Positions 24,248-32,860 of a stretch of DNA of 33,443 nucleotides are shown here, one piece after another. The first letter of the stretch is position 1, and each line of letters starts with the position of its first letter. Below the pieces are notes generated by a model. It saw only the letters and a list, made by a program, of their open reading frames with translations. It ran no database searches and had not been told where the DNA came from. Made by a program: the position numbers and the translations under genes. The stretch comes from Deltaproteobacteria bacterium (GTDB lineage Bacteria > Desulfobacterota > Binatia > UTPRO1): contig JADLHM010000133.1 in the NCBI GenBank assembly GCA_020848745.1, positions 1 to 33,443 of the forward strand, given 5' to 3'.

Positions 24248-24335
24248 GACGGGGGAGACTGGGGGTCTCCTCCAGTCGGCACCCATCCCCCAGTGGGGCC
24301 CTGCCTCCTTCCGGAGACCCCCAGTCTCCCCCGTC
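24248..24335. repeat. Nested inverted repeat (BIME-like), also a possible terminator
   Basis: Two 23-bp arms, 24248-24270 and 24313-24335, are perfect reverse complements across a 42-bp centre. Each arm is itself a small hairpin: GGAGAC-TGGGG-GTCTCC (24254-24270) and GGAGAC-CCCCA-GTCTCC (24313-24329). The centre holds CCCC-CAGT-GGGG. Two inverted copies of a self-complementary unit is the architecture of REP doublets (BIMEs). It starts 19 bp after the PP2C stop, so it would also stop or protect that transcript. I see no other copy in the window. Confidence 0.6.
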
Positions 24336-24455
24336 GCACCGCCGCTGCCCAGCGGACGACGAGACGAGCGGCCTCAGGCACGGCTCCGCCTTGGGGCTGG
24401 AAGGGACCATGAATCAAAGAAGGACAAGGAACGGGTCTCCGAATACGAAAAGCGC

Positions 24456-24470
24456 GCGTTGCGCGAACGC
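24456..24470. promoter_or_regulatory. Inverted repeat upstream of the antitoxin gene
   Basis: GCGTT (24456-24460) and AACGC (24466-24470) flank GCGCG, 26 bp before the antitoxin start. Phd/YefM antitoxins repress their own operons by binding short palindromes at this distance. The match is short and the assignment is inference. Confidence 0.3.
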
Positions 24471-24496
24471 TGGTTCATTAGGTAGTTCGTGACTCC

Positions 24497-24760
24497 ATGC
24501 GAACCGTCAGCGCGGCCGAAGCCAAGACAAAATTCGGGACCCTGCTCGCCCGCGTCTCGCGGGGCGAAGAGATCGTCATCACCAGGCACGACAAGCCTGT
24601 TGCGCGGGTGGTTCCGGCAGGATGTCCCGGGCCCAAGGTCGCCCAGAGGGCCGTCGACGACCTCCGCGCCGTTCAAGGACGCATCCGGTCACGAACGAAA
24701 GGACGCGCAAGGCTCACGAAGGCCGAGGTTCGCTCGGCAATCGACATGGGCCGCCCTTGA
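24497..24760 (+). CDS. Phd/YefM-type antitoxin
   Basis: An 87-aa protein. Its first 50 residues are a Phd/YefM domain: MRTVSAAEAKTKFGTLLARV, then SRGEEIVITRHDKPVARVVP. That is the DNA-binding, dimerising part that autoregulates the operon. The C-terminal 35 residues are Arg/Lys-rich and should wrap the toxin. Its stop overlaps the toxin's TTG start (TTGA, 24757-24760), a common toxin-antitoxin arrangement. The antitoxin is intact while the toxin gene behind it is frameshifted. I see no clear ribosome-binding site before 24497. Confidence 0.85.
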   Translation: MRTVSAAEAKTKFGTLLARVSRGEEIVITRHDKPVARVVPAGCPGPKVAQRAVDDLRAVQGRIRSRTKGRARLTKAEVRSAIDMGRP

Positions 24761-25171
24761 GCAATTTCGTGGTCGATGCCTCCGTGAGCATTGCCTGGGC
24801 TCACCCCGCGCAAGCCACGCTGCTCACGGAGTCGTTACTCCACGAGATCGAACGGGGGGCAAACGGCGAACGCACCGGCGTTGTGGTCCCTCGAAACTGC
24901 CAACGCACTCTTGGTCCTCCGACGCCGCGGCAAGCTCACGGAGCGGGAACGTGAGTTGGCTCTATCCGCCCTGTCGAGGCTCCCGGTAGACCTCGATCAC
25001 AACGCGACGTCCCTCGCATTCGGCAAGTTGTCTCGCCTCGCCTCGGATCAAAGCCTCACCCTCTACGATGCCACCTATCTGGAGCTGGCCATCCGGAAAC
25101 GCCTACCGCTCGCCTGCAGCGACGGTCTCCTTCGTCAGGCAGCGAGACGGTGTCGCGTCCGAGTGCTCTAG
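24757..25171 (+). pseudogene. vapC: VapC-type PIN-domain toxin with a frameshift
   Basis: The first ~33 codons, from TTG 24757, read SNFVVDASVSIAWAHPAQAT and continue to LLHEIERG in one frame. The rest of a PIN domain continues in the next frame: PALWSLETANALLVLRRRGKL, SLTLYDATYLELAIRK, then LPLACSDGLL. The shift falls at a run of six G (24854-24859). Removing one G restores one continuous frame of about 137 codons ending at 25171. The acidic active-site residues survive in the two parts (VVDAS, LETAN, LYDAT, ACSDG). Intact, it would be an Mg2+-dependent RNase, typically cutting tRNA or rRNA. It is either a real inactivating mutation or a homopolymer error in the assembly. Phd with VapC is a known non-VapB pairing. 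Confidence 0.8.
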
Positions 25172-25256
25172 AATGCTGTCCGATTCGGAGGAACGTCCGC
25201 CCCCCCAGAGTTCCAAGCCGCGGGTCTACACGTGGCGGTTCCTCGAAGACCCCAAA

Positions 25257-25767
25257 TTCCATCTATCAACGCGCGCTTTTCGACGAGCTCGCGCCAGAGC
25301 GGATCCCCGACCTCGGCGCGGCAGCGCGGTCGCGGCGCGATCGCCGCGTCCGTGCCGTGCTGGCACTCGTGCCGGCCTTCGGTCCCAGCGCCATCCGGTC
25401 GAGTCTCCGCGGCATCACCGTCCCGGTCACGATCGTCGGCTTGCCGGCCGACGAGCTCGCGCCCTTCGAGCTGAATGCTCGCCGGTATCAGCGCCTGATT
25501 CCGCGCGCCCGCCTCGTGACGGTCGCCGACGCCGGGCACTTCGTTTTGATGCCGACCTGTACCTTCGCCGGGCGCCTCGTCGCGTCGGAGGTCTGCGTCG
25601 ACCGCCGCGACGGCGTCAATCGCGCCGCCGTCCACGCGGAGGTCGCGGCGAAGGCGGTCGCGTTCTTCGACCGCAGCCTGAAGGTGGCGCGGCCGCGCCG
25701 CGCCGAGCGCGAGCGATCGGGGCCGGCGAGTGGGCGCGCGCGGCCGCTTGCCGCCGCTACGCGCTGA
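25257..25767 (+). pseudogene. C-terminal fragment of a dienelactone-hydrolase-like alpha/beta hydrolase
   Basis: About 170 codons in one frame resemble only the second half of a predicted dienelactone-hydrolase/esterase. They include RDRRVRAVLALVPAFGP, then LRGITVPVTIVGLPADELAPF, IPRARLVTVADAGHFVLMPTC (acidic and His members of the triad in the expected places) and VAAKAVAFFDRSL. The upstream half, with the nucleophile elbow GxSxGG, is missing. The frame instead runs into unrelated sequence behind the vapC stop. Similarity seems to begin near 25260-25275, where a 15-base word shared with 33292-33306 lies. It is most likely a truncated remnant; whether it is translated is unknown. It ends overlapping the convergent GST gene by 11 bp. 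Confidence 0.65.
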
Positions 25768-26359
25768 GCGCCTTCTGGAATCCCGGGCGCGCGGCCAGGC
25801 GCTCCCAGTACGCCGCGACGTTCGGGTGCTCGGCGCCGACGCAGCCGAGCATGCGCGCGGCCATGAGGAAGTAGCCCATCATGACGTCGGCGCCCGAGAG
25901 CTCGTTGCCGACCAGGTACTGCTTGCCCTGAAGGGCGCGTTCCACGACGTCGAGGGCGTTCTTGGCGCGCACCCGGCCGTCGGCGGCGACCTGCGGGATG
26001 CGGTCGGCCTCCGGCAGGAACATCATGTGCCGGGCGATGTCCGCGATCGGCGGGAATGCCGTCGCCTCGGCGAAATGCACCCACTGGAGGTACGGGCCGC
26101 GGTCGGGGCTTCCGATCGGCGGCGCGAGCCGGCCCTTCCCGTACTTCTCGATCAGGTACTCGAGGATCGCGCCCGACTCGAACATCACCATCCCGTCGTC
26201 CTCGAGCGCCGGGAACTTGCCGGTCGGCGTGTCCTGCTCGAACGAGTGCCGCGGCGGCTTGAACGCGACCGTCGCGAGCTCGTACGGCACGCCGAGCTCC
26301 TCCAGCAGCCAGATGATGCGGATCGAGCGGGTGAGCTGCGCGTGGTAGAGCTTCAGCAC
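25757..26359 (-). CDS. Glutathione S-transferase family protein
   Basis: A 200-aa cytosolic GST. The N-terminal thioredoxin-like domain (1-80) begins LKLYHAQLTRSIRIIWLLEELG and contains TGKFPALEDDGMVMFESGAILEYLIEKYG, with the Pro and the Glu-Ser pair that bind glutathione. The helical C-terminal domain contains LQGKQYLVGNELSGADVMMGYFL, the N-capping box of GSTs. The likely role is conjugation or glutathione-dependent lysis of an electrophilic metabolite. The start is GTG 26359 with GGAGG six bases upstream; the frame is open to 26539 without homology. It faces the hydrolase remnant. Confidence 0.9.
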   Translation of the reverse strand: MLKLYHAQLTRSIRIIWLLEELGVPYELATVAFKPPRHSFEQDTPTGKFPALEDDGMVMFESGAILEYLIEKYGKGRLAPPIGSPDRGPYLQWVHFAEATAFPPIADIARHMMFLPEADRIPQVAADGRVRAKNALDVVERALQGKQYLVGNELSGADVMMGYFLMAARMLGCVGAEHPNVAAYWERLAARPGFQKALSA

Positions 26360-26490
26360 CGGCGGCCTCCGGGCGAGTGAGATGTCGGCGGTGCTATGCG
26401 CCGCCCCTCGCTGCGTCAAGTTGCCGGCGCCGCGGGGGTGGTGGCCGCCGAACGATGGAACTTTTCCACCGATCGGGGTCGCAATGCCCC

Positions 26491-26823
26491 ATGTTTCGAT
26501 GCTCGAAAGCGAGACCCTGGGCTCTCCTTGCGTTGGCACTCGGGACGATCGTGGGCGGCGTGCTCGGCGTCGTCATGAAGAGCACGTTCGCCGCGGTGGC
26601 GGGCGCGACCGCGGTGAATGCGGCCGTCGCGCTGGTCGTCGGCGCGCCACACTCCGCGCACCTGTTCAGCATCGCTTGGACGGTCCTTGGCAACGGCCGC
26701 GACAAGATCCGCTTCCTCGTCTCGGTCCAGGTTCTCAGCATGGCGAGCCTGTTCCTGGTGGCGCTGGCGTCGGCCCGTGGACGACGCTCATGGATCGCGC
26801 CCGCTCGATCCGCTTCCAGCTGA
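26491..26823 (+). CDS. Small membrane protein, unknown
   Basis: A 110-aa hydrophobic protein I do not recognise. From ATG 26491 it has about three candidate membrane helices: WALLALALGTIVGGVLGVV, AAVAGATAVNAAVALVVG and FLVSVQVLSMASLFLVALA. A short polar link between the last two contains GNGRDKIR. The frame extends upstream to 26377, with an alternative ATG at 26455, and neither start has a good ribosome-binding site. The coherent hydrophobic pattern is the only support; it could also be a chance frame in GC-rich DNA. It converges with the propeller gene. Confidence 0.45.
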   Translation: MFRCSKARPWALLALALGTIVGGVLGVVMKSTFAAVAGATAVNAAVALVVGAPHSAHLFSIAWTVLGNGRDKIRFLVSVQVLSMASLFLVALASARGRRSWIAPARSASS

Positions 26824-26883
26824 TCCGCCGCGAAGCCCGCCGCGGCGCCCCCGCAGAGCAGCCGTTGATGAAAATTGCGGCGT

Positions 26884-29800
26884 TCAGTCCGATTTCGCCT
26901 TGAAGCGCTCGCCGTCGTTGGCGATCGGTGACGAATACGTCGCCTCCCAGCACGCCTCCTCGGTGCCGTCGAGCGCGACTAGCTGTACCCGCACCGGCGG
27001 AGCGAGCCCGAGCGTCGGCATGGCGAGCACCGCGCCGCCACCCTTCACCTGGATCTTCGCCTTCCCCGTGGTGCCGGCCTTGAGCGTGATCTGCGTGATG
27101 CCGCCGTCGGTGCCCGCCTTGTCGCGCATCTTGAAGCCGTTGGCGCCGGTCCGCGACCAGCAACGCTTGCCCTTCGTCGGATCGCAGATGCGATCCGGAC
27201 GCACGACGGCGCCCATCACCGGCTGCGGCCGTCCGCCGTTCGCATCGTAGACGCAGAACGCGTAGTTCGTGAAGCCGGTCACCGGGTTGCCGAAGCGGGC
27301 GACCGGCGTGTCGCCGCCCTTGTTCCACGACCACGAAATCCGATCCTTGGCGTTGTTGGCGGCGTCGCTGACCTGCAGCGACCCCTTCCCGGACACGGCG
27401 ATCGGCGTGCAGCCGGAGCGCGCCGCGGCGGGACAGCCCGCCGGGTTCGGGTCGCAGGCGAAGTCGCCGAGCCCGTCGGCGTCGGCATCGACGTCCGGAG
27501 CGTTCGCGTCCTCGACGCAGGTGTCGAAGTCGTCGAACACGCCGTCGTCGTCGGCGTCCCCGAAGAGCACGACCGCCACCGCCGTGGTCACCGCACCGTC
27601 GCCGTTCAGGTCCGTGTCGACGTCGCTCTCCCTGACCTGGGAATAGACGAGCTGACCTTCCAGGAAGGGCTCCGGGAGACGCGCCACGGTGACGTCATCG
27701 CTCTGCGGGATGCCGCTCGACGGGAAGAGCGACAGCAGCTGCCGCTGGCCGTTCAGGAGATTGTAGACGTTCAGCACGAAATCGAGGTTGTTGCCGTTGC
27801 CGTCCAAGTCCACGCCCTGGCTGGCCTCCCAGACGACGAACGACACGGTGCCGCGGACCGGGTCGAGACGATACGGCACGCCGGGCTCGCAGCTCGGAAA
27901 GCTGCAAGGGATCGCCGCCAGCTCGGGATTGATCACCTCGCTCGGGCTGCTCGAGATGTCGACCAGCTGCAGCGGATGGTCGGTCGTGGAGCCATTCTGA
28001 TTCAGATCGACCCCGGTCGCCGCCTCGTCGGTGAGGACCGCCACGACGTTGCCGGCCACGAAGAAATCGGGGCGGTCAGGATAGCGCGGGTCGTAGAGCC
28101 CTTCGAATCCCACGTTGCCGCGGCTCACCGCGATGCCGGTGTTCTCGATCTTGCCGACGCCGCCGAACTTGTGGCGATACACATGCAGCACCCGGTCGGT
28201 GGCGGTGCCGTTGCCGTTCAAGTCGCACCCGCCCGGCGGGATGGTGGCCGCGCAGCCGGAGGCGTTGGGCGGCTCCATCGCCTCTGGTCGGGAAAACACG
28301 ACCGAGGTCCCGGTGGCGGCCACGATATCGGCGGCGACGCCGAGGTCGCGCACGACCGGGGCCGGGCCGATCTCGGCGACGGCGAGGATGCCGTCGATCG
28401 TGTCGAAGTCGCCGTTGCGGTCGTGGTCGTGCTCGCTTCCCTCCGGCACCGAGAACGCGATGAGCTCGTCCGACAACGCGATGCGCCGTCCGGCCACCCC
28501 GAGCGGCGTGACGACGTCGAAGGGGCCCGTCGCGTCGAGCAGCTCGACGACGTGGTCGTCGTCGTCACCGTCGCCGTTGCCGGCGCCGCCCAGGTCTTCC
28601 GGCCTGAGATAGAGCGCCCGCCCGCCTGCGACCGCGACGCGCGTCGCCGGTGTTCCGACGGTTCTGAGCGCGTTCGTCGCGGCGTCGAAGACGCCGAGCC
28701 CGCCGCGCACGCTGTACCCCCGGATGCTCGGCGCCTGCGCCGCCACGTAGACGTCACGGCCGTCGGGGCTCAGGGCGAGAAACACGCAGGTCTGATCGGT
28801 CAACTGGGCGTACGGGTCGGCGGAGCCCGAGCGGGCGTCGATCTCCCAGACGAGCAAGCCTTCGCTGCTGCATGTCAGCAGGCGCGAGCCGTCGGGGCTG
28901 ACCATGAGACGATAGACGTTCAGATCGTCCGTGGTCGCCTCCCAGCCGCCGACCCGCGTCAAGAGGCCGGTCGTCTGGTTGCGGTCGAAGACGACGATCG
29001 TCGGCTGGCCGTAGAACGTCGGCGCCACGTACAGGCGGCGGCCGTCGGGGCTCAGGCCCATCCCCTGGCCGTCGAGAACGATCGTCTGCTTCAGCGTGAG
29101 CGCGCCGTCGATCGGGCTCCGGTCGAAGACCTGCACGTCGTACGAGTTCACGTAGACGTGAGCTCCGTCGGGACTGAAGGCGATGTTGCCGCCGTCGCCG
29201 CCGACCAGGTCCGCGAGCGCGACACCGACGAACGTCAGCGCGCCGGTGAGCGGGTTGCGGCGGAACACGGAGAGCTTCTGCTCGCTGCCGCAGCAGCCGT
29301 TGTCGCTGCCCACGACGTACAGGTTGAGCCCGTCGGGGCTCACGGCGATGCGTCCGCCGCCCGTGATGCCGTCGATGCCGCCGAGGCCTTCCACGTACTC
29401 CACCAGGAACGTGAGGCCGCCGGTGAACGCGTCGCGCGCGAACACCATGACGTGTCCGGGTTGGAAGTTGTTGAAGCCCTTCACGTAGAGGTGCAGGCCG
29501 TCCGGGCTGATCGCGAGCTGGTTGACGCGATACGGCGCCGGCTCGTTGCCGAGGAAGGTCAGCCCGCCGCTTCCAGGATCGCGCGCGAAGACGGAGACGA
29601 CGTTGTGAATGGAGCCGGCCAGGTAGACGTGCGCGCCGTCCGGGCTGACCGCGACTTCGTCGCTGTAGGTCAGACCCGAGTCACCCGAGGCGATCGCCGA
29701 GCCCGGCGTGCGGAAGAAGACGCGCTCGCCGGAGACGGCGAGGGTGCGGCGGTTCACGAGCGGCGCGCCGTCCACCTCGACGGTAGTCGCGGCGGTGAGG

Positions 29801-31116
29801 TGGCTGCCGTCGCCGCGATAGACGCGCAGCACGCTATCCTCCAGGTCGGCATCGCCGTTGTAGTTCACTCCCTGGCCGGCTTCCGATTCGAGGAACGCCA
29901 CCAAGTCGCCGGCCGAGGTGATGGCGGGCGTGACGATCCCGGTCTCCGTCACGGTGCTGACGGCGCGCGCGGTGTTGGTCGCCACGCCCGTCGACGGATC
30001 GACGACCTGCACCACGAGGTCGGTCTGGTCGCCGTCGGGGTTCAGGTTGAGACCCTCCCGGCTCTCTTCGCGGACGTAGCCGATCGCGGCGCTGCCGGGT
30101 CGCAGACTCACCAGGGGAAGCGGCTGCTCGCGCGTGACGTCGTAGGGACCAATCAGGATCGGCCCGCGTCCGAGGTGGAGCCGGTCGCTGAGATCGAAGA
30201 GAGCAGGCCCGCCTTCGCCGTCGTCGCGCGCGAAGCGCAGGACGGATTCCGCCGCGTCCGAGGTTCCGAAGAGCTCGCCGACGTTGGTGAGCCGCAAGAG
30301 CGGAGGCAGCGGTCGGCCGTCGAGCGTGAACGAACGGACGTAGCGCTCGGGACTCGCCTGCGCGGCCAGCACTTGCAGGATCGTGTTCGGATCGCCCGCG
30401 CCCTGCGCCGCCACGTCGGCCGTGCCGGTGAGCAGGATCGCGACCTGCGCGCCCGGCGTCTCCGCCAGCACCGACGCCAGCCCTTGGCCCCAATGGTCGA
30501 GCGGCACCAGCAGATTGCCGCCGCCGTCGACAGTGGCGCGCACCTGCGGTGCGGCGTCGTTCACCAGATCGGCCATCAGGTTCGGCCGCGGCAGCACGGT
30601 GAACTGCCGGAAGACCCGCTCGGGCTGGCGGTCGCAGCCCGTCGTTGGCTGTGCGAGCGCGTCGATGCGGGCGACCGTCTCGGCACCCACCGTGACGATG
30701 ATCTCCGCCGGACCGGCGAGGCCGTCCGGTACCAGGATCCCGCTGGTGTCGGGGACGAGGAAGCTGAACGTCGTGCAGCGTCCGCCGGCGAGCGTACAAT
30801 CCTGGACCACTTTGCCGGTGATCGCGGCGGGCGGCACGAGGGTGTCCGCGCCGGGCCCCGGCGGCTGGAAGGTGAGCGAGACGACGTTACTCGCCGGATC
30901 CGGATGGAATCCCGGGGAGGCATCGCAAGGGGTGATCCGGATCTCGACGCGGCGATCCGGAGCGCTGATCGGGCTCGCGACGCTGCCCAACGTGGACGCA
31001 AACTCCCGACGCGTGACCGGAATGATGTTGCACCCGGCGCGCGCGTCTCCGATCCACGCGGCACACGTTCCGACAAACAGTCCAACGGCGATCCACCCAG
31101 CGCGCTGGCCAAGCAT
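26884..31116 (-). CDS. Large secreted beta-propeller protein with Ca-loop repeats and a C-terminal shared domain
   Basis: A 1410-aa exported protein. ATG 31116 has GGGAG six to seven bases upstream. Residues 1-28 are a signal peptide (WIAVGLFVGTCAAWIGDARA). Residues ~480-820 hold a lactonase/YncE-type beta-propeller: about seven blades repeat VSPDGAHVYLAG, ISPDGLHLYVKG, VSPDGLNLYVVG, FSPDGAHVYVNS, LSPDGRRLYVAP and similar, each followed by VFxRDPxTGGLTF. Flanking and downstream regions carry Asp/Asn-rich loops that look calcium-binding (DLNGNGTATD, DLNQNGSTTD, DLDGNGNNLD, DTDLNGDGAV). A thrombospondin-3-like stretch follows (DADDDGVFDDFD, DVDADADGLGD). The last 183 residues (from C1228) match the tail of the metallophosphoesterase at 10041-11831. 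It is probably a cell-surface or released structural or binding protein; no enzyme activity is assigned. Confidence 0.88.
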   Translation of the reverse strand: MLGQRAGWIAVGLFVGTCAAWIGDARAGCNIIPVTRREFASTLGSVASPISAPDRRVEIRITPCDASPGFHPDPASNVVSLTFQPPGPGADTLVPPAAITGKVVQDCTLAGGRCTTFSFLVPDTSGILVPDGLAGPAEIIVTVGAETVARIDALAQPTTGCDRQPERVFRQFTVLPRPNLMADLVNDAAPQVRATVDGGGNLLVPLDHWGQGLASVLAETPGAQVAILLTGTADVAAQGAGDPNTILQVLAAQASPERYVRSFTLDGRPLPPLLRLTNVGELFGTSDAAESVLRFARDDGEGGPALFDLSDRLHLGRGPILIGPYDVTREQPLPLVSLRPGSAAIGYVREESREGLNLNPDGDQTDLVVQVVDPSTGVATNTARAVSTVTETGIVTPAITSAGDLVAFLESEAGQGVNYNGDADLEDSVLRVYRGDGSHLTAATTVEVDGAPLVNRRTLAVSGERVFFRTPGSAIASGDSGLTYSDEVAVSPDGAHVYLAGSIHNVVSVFARDPGSGGLTFLGNEPAPYRVNQLAISPDGLHLYVKGFNNFQPGHVMVFARDAFTGGLTFLVEYVEGLGGIDGITGGGRIAVSPDGLNLYVVGSDNGCCGSEQKLSVFRRNPLTGALTFVGVALADLVGGDGGNIAFSPDGAHVYVNSYDVQVFDRSPIDGALTLKQTIVLDGQGMGLSPDGRRLYVAPTFYGQPTIVVFDRNQTTGLLTRVGGWEATTDDLNVYRLMVSPDGSRLLTCSSEGLLVWEIDARSGSADPYAQLTDQTCVFLALSPDGRDVYVAAQAPSIRGYSVRGGLGVFDAATNALRTVGTPATRVAVAGGRALYLRPEDLGGAGNGDGDDDDHVVELLDATGPFDVVTPLGVAGRRIALSDELIAFSVPEGSEHDHDRNGDFDTIDGILAVAEIGPAPVVRDLGVAADIVAATGTSVVFSRPEAMEPPNASGCAATIPPGGCDLNGNGTATDRVLHVYRHKFGGVGKIENTGIAVSRGNVGFEGLYDPRYPDRPDFFVAGNVVAVLTDEAATGVDLNQNGSTTDHPLQLVDISSSPSEVINPELAAIPCSFPSCEPGVPYRLDPVRGTVSFVVWEASQGVDLDGNGNNLDFVLNVYNLLNGQRQLLSLFPSSGIPQSDDVTVARLPEPFLEGQLVYSQVRESDVDTDLNGDGAVTTAVAVVLFGDADDDGVFDDFDTCVEDANAPDVDADADGLGDFACDPNPAGCPAAARSGCTPIAVSGKGSLQVSDAANNAKDRISWSWNKGGDTPVARFGNPVTGFTNYAFCVYDANGGRPQPVMGAVVRPDRICDPTKGKRCWSRTGANGFKMRDKAGTDGGITQITLKAGTTGKAKIQVKGGGAVLAMPTLGLAPPVRVQLVALDGTEEACWEATYSSPIANDGERFKAKSD

Positions 31117-31424
31117 GATTGTCTCCCGTCAGGAGGTGCTACTGGTCTGCTATGCCGTGGCTCGTTACTGAGTAAAGGGAAATTCGTGCCCGGAAACGCT
31201 ACGTGCGCCGATCCGGCGCTAGAAATCTGCGCCGCGACATCGCAGATGCCCGCGCGTTCCGCTTCCCAAATCTGAGAGCCCACGTCGTGACTAGATGCGG
31301 CTGGAATGGGACTCGCGAACGACTGCGCCTTTGGCGTCGCGCGCGTCGACGCTGCGAACGGATGCTCGTCGTGCCCCTCATTTGACCTTGCCGCGGGCGC
31401 TCGCTAGCTCCGGGGATCCCCTCG
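31117..31424. other. 308-bp divergent intergenic region
   Basis: This gap lies between the propeller gene (minus) and the sterol-desaturase-like gene (plus) and must contain both promoters. The part next to the propeller gene (about 31130-31195) is AT-richer, as promoters often are in GC-rich genomes. I could not place a convincing -35/-10 pair or operator, and the 60-codon plus-strand frame inside it is Arg-rich and without motifs. Confidence 0.45.
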
Positions 31425-32213
31425 ATGCTCGACACGCTGCTCGCTTGGTACGCGGAGCCGCTCTTCTGGCTCTTCCCGGTCGCGACGATGCTGCTCTCCG
31501 CGACCGCCTTCATGGCGTTCGCGCTGCCGCTCACCTGGCTCGCCGCCCGCGATCCCGAGTGGGCGCGGCCCTACCGCATCCAGTCGCGGCCGCCGCGCGC
31601 GCAGCAGCTGGTCGGGCCCTCGGTGAAGAGCTGGGCGGTCAACAACGCCTGGCTCATGCTCGGCACGGTCGCGGCATGGCCGCTGCTACGGCTCTCGGGC
31701 GTGCACACCGGGCCGCTGCCGGCCTGGTGGGTGGTCGTCGGCCAGCTCGCGCTCTTCTTCTACCTCGACGACTTCCTCTATTACTTCTCGCACCGCACGC
31801 TGCACCGGCCGTGGCTCTACAAGCGCATCCACGGCTGGCATCACCGCATCGTCACGCCGTGGGCGATCACCGGGAACTACATGCACCCGCTCGAGCTCGC
31901 GCTCACCGGGAGCGTTGCCATGGTGGGCCCGCTCGTTTGCGGCTCGCACGTCGCGGTCGTCTGGTTGTGGTTCGTCTGGCGGCAATGGGAGGCCGCCGAG
32001 GGCCACTGCGGCTACGACTTCCCGTGGAGCCCGAGCCGCTTCATTCCGGGAAGCGACGGTGCCCGCCACCACGACGCCCACCACGCGCGCGTGAAGGGCA
32101 ACTACGCCGGCTTCACGCCGATTCCGGATCGGATTTTCGGCACCTTCGTCCGCGGCTACGCCGAGGACCTCGCCGCGCGCCGCGGCCGGGCGAGCTTCCG
32201 AGACGCAGCGTAA
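31425..32213 (+). CDS. Sterol desaturase/fatty acid hydroxylase family protein
   Basis: A 262-aa integral membrane di-iron oxygenase. Hydrophobic helices at the N-terminus (LFWLFPVATMLLSATAFMAF) and at about residues 75-115 frame the histidine clusters. These are SHRTLH (HxxxH, ~122), HGWHH (HxxHH, ~135) and, after two more helices, HHDAHH (~215). Together they make the eight-His di-iron site of the family. Members hydroxylate or desaturate sterols, carotenoids or fatty acids using O2. Bacterial relatives are diverse and the substrate cannot be read from sequence. Length is normal. GGGGA lies about nine bases before ATG 31425. Confidence 0.9.
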   Translation: MLDTLLAWYAEPLFWLFPVATMLLSATAFMAFALPLTWLAARDPEWARPYRIQSRPPRAQQLVGPSVKSWAVNNAWLMLGTVAAWPLLRLSGVHTGPLPAWWVVVGQLALFFYLDDFLYYFSHRTLHRPWLYKRIHGWHHRIVTPWAITGNYMHPLELALTGSVAMVGPLVCGSHVAVVWLWFVWRQWEAAEGHCGYDFPWSPSRFIPGSDGARHHDAHHARVKGNYAGFTPIPDRIFGTFVRGYAEDLAARRGRASFRDAA

Positions 32214-32270
32214 CCTTCCGCCGCGGCCGGCTCTACGGGCGACGATCTCCAGCCCCGCGTCTAAAGACGG

Positions 32271-32633
32271 CTACCCGATCGGATCCGTAGCCCGCAGGAG
32301 CCCCCGCTCGACGGCTTGGCTACGATGGACGTGCGCCGTGCGGTACTCGGGCTCGTTCACCCTGTCGATGAACGCCTGGCGGTTGGGATACTCGACCAGG
32401 ACGAGCACGTCCCATTCCGGTGCGTCGTCTGCGTGGGCCTTCTCGGCGAATCGCCCGGCATAGAGGATGCGACCGCCCAACCGCTGGATCATCGGAACCG
32501 CGACACTGGCGTAGCCCTCGAGGTAGCGCTGCTCGCCGCCCGGCTTGAATTTCAACAGATTGAGCATCACCAGCGGACCGTCGGCCGCGCGCTGGCGCAT
32601 CGTTTCCACCCCGTTCCAGGAATCGACATTCAT
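32271..32633 (-). CDS. DUF1330 family protein
   Basis: A 120-aa small dimeric alpha/beta-barrel protein. The sequence PLVMLNLLKFKPGGEQRYLEGYA, followed by RLGGRILYAGRF, WDVLVLVEYPNRQAFIDRV and EYRTAHVHRSQAVERG, follows DUF1330. That family is structurally close to ABM/EthD monooxygenases and has no established function. ATG 32633 was chosen over GTG 32639 because GGGAGG sits seven bases before it. It is convergent with the sterol-desaturase-like gene. An antitoxin remnant is directly upstream on the same strand. Confidence 0.85.
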   Translation of the reverse strand: MNVDSWNGVETMRQRAADGPLVMLNLLKFKPGGEQRYLEGYASVAVPMIQRLGGRILYAGRFAEKAHADDAPEWDVLVLVEYPNRQAFIDRVNEPEYRTAHVHRSQAVERGLLRATDPIG

Positions 32634-32654
32634 GATCACACCTCCCGCGATAGG

Positions 32655-32735
32655 TCACGGTCGTTCACTCGCATTGCAACGGTCCCATAGGTCGTCGGGC
32701 AAGTAGACCTGCATCCGTGGCATACGCCTAACCAT
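32655..32735 (-). pseudogene. Remnant of a ribbon-helix-helix antitoxin
   Basis: A 26-codon frame reads MVRRMPRMQVYLPDDLWDRCNASERP and stops. MPRMQVYLPDDL is the conserved first strand and helix start of ribbon-helix-helix antitoxins, which normally continue for 60-80 residues. Directly after DDL a shifted frame gives VAMRVNDRDLSREV, which resembles the charged tail of such proteins. The gene is therefore probably broken by deletion and frameshift. No toxin gene follows. It is short, so chance is not excluded. Confidence 0.5.
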
Positions 32736-32860
32736 ACACCCTGGACATCGACGTCGACGATCAACGACCGGCGCTGATATCCGCCGGTCCGCCCGGCGGC
32801 GTGACGAGCAGCGGGCCGCGAAGCGGCGTCGCGCTGCGTCGTCCGTTGAGCGGCGGCGAA

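Noticed and set aside
27460-27560. GTCG-rich stretch as a DNA tandem repeat
   Set aside because: The periodicity comes from Asp codons of the calcium-type protein loops (DADADG), not from an independent DNA repeat.
27976-31275. 1099-codon open frame on the plus strand opposite the propeller gene
   Set aside because: It is a GC-rich antisense shadow: no motifs, low-complexity Arg/Asp/Val composition, while the minus strand has a signal peptide, RBS and repeated blades.
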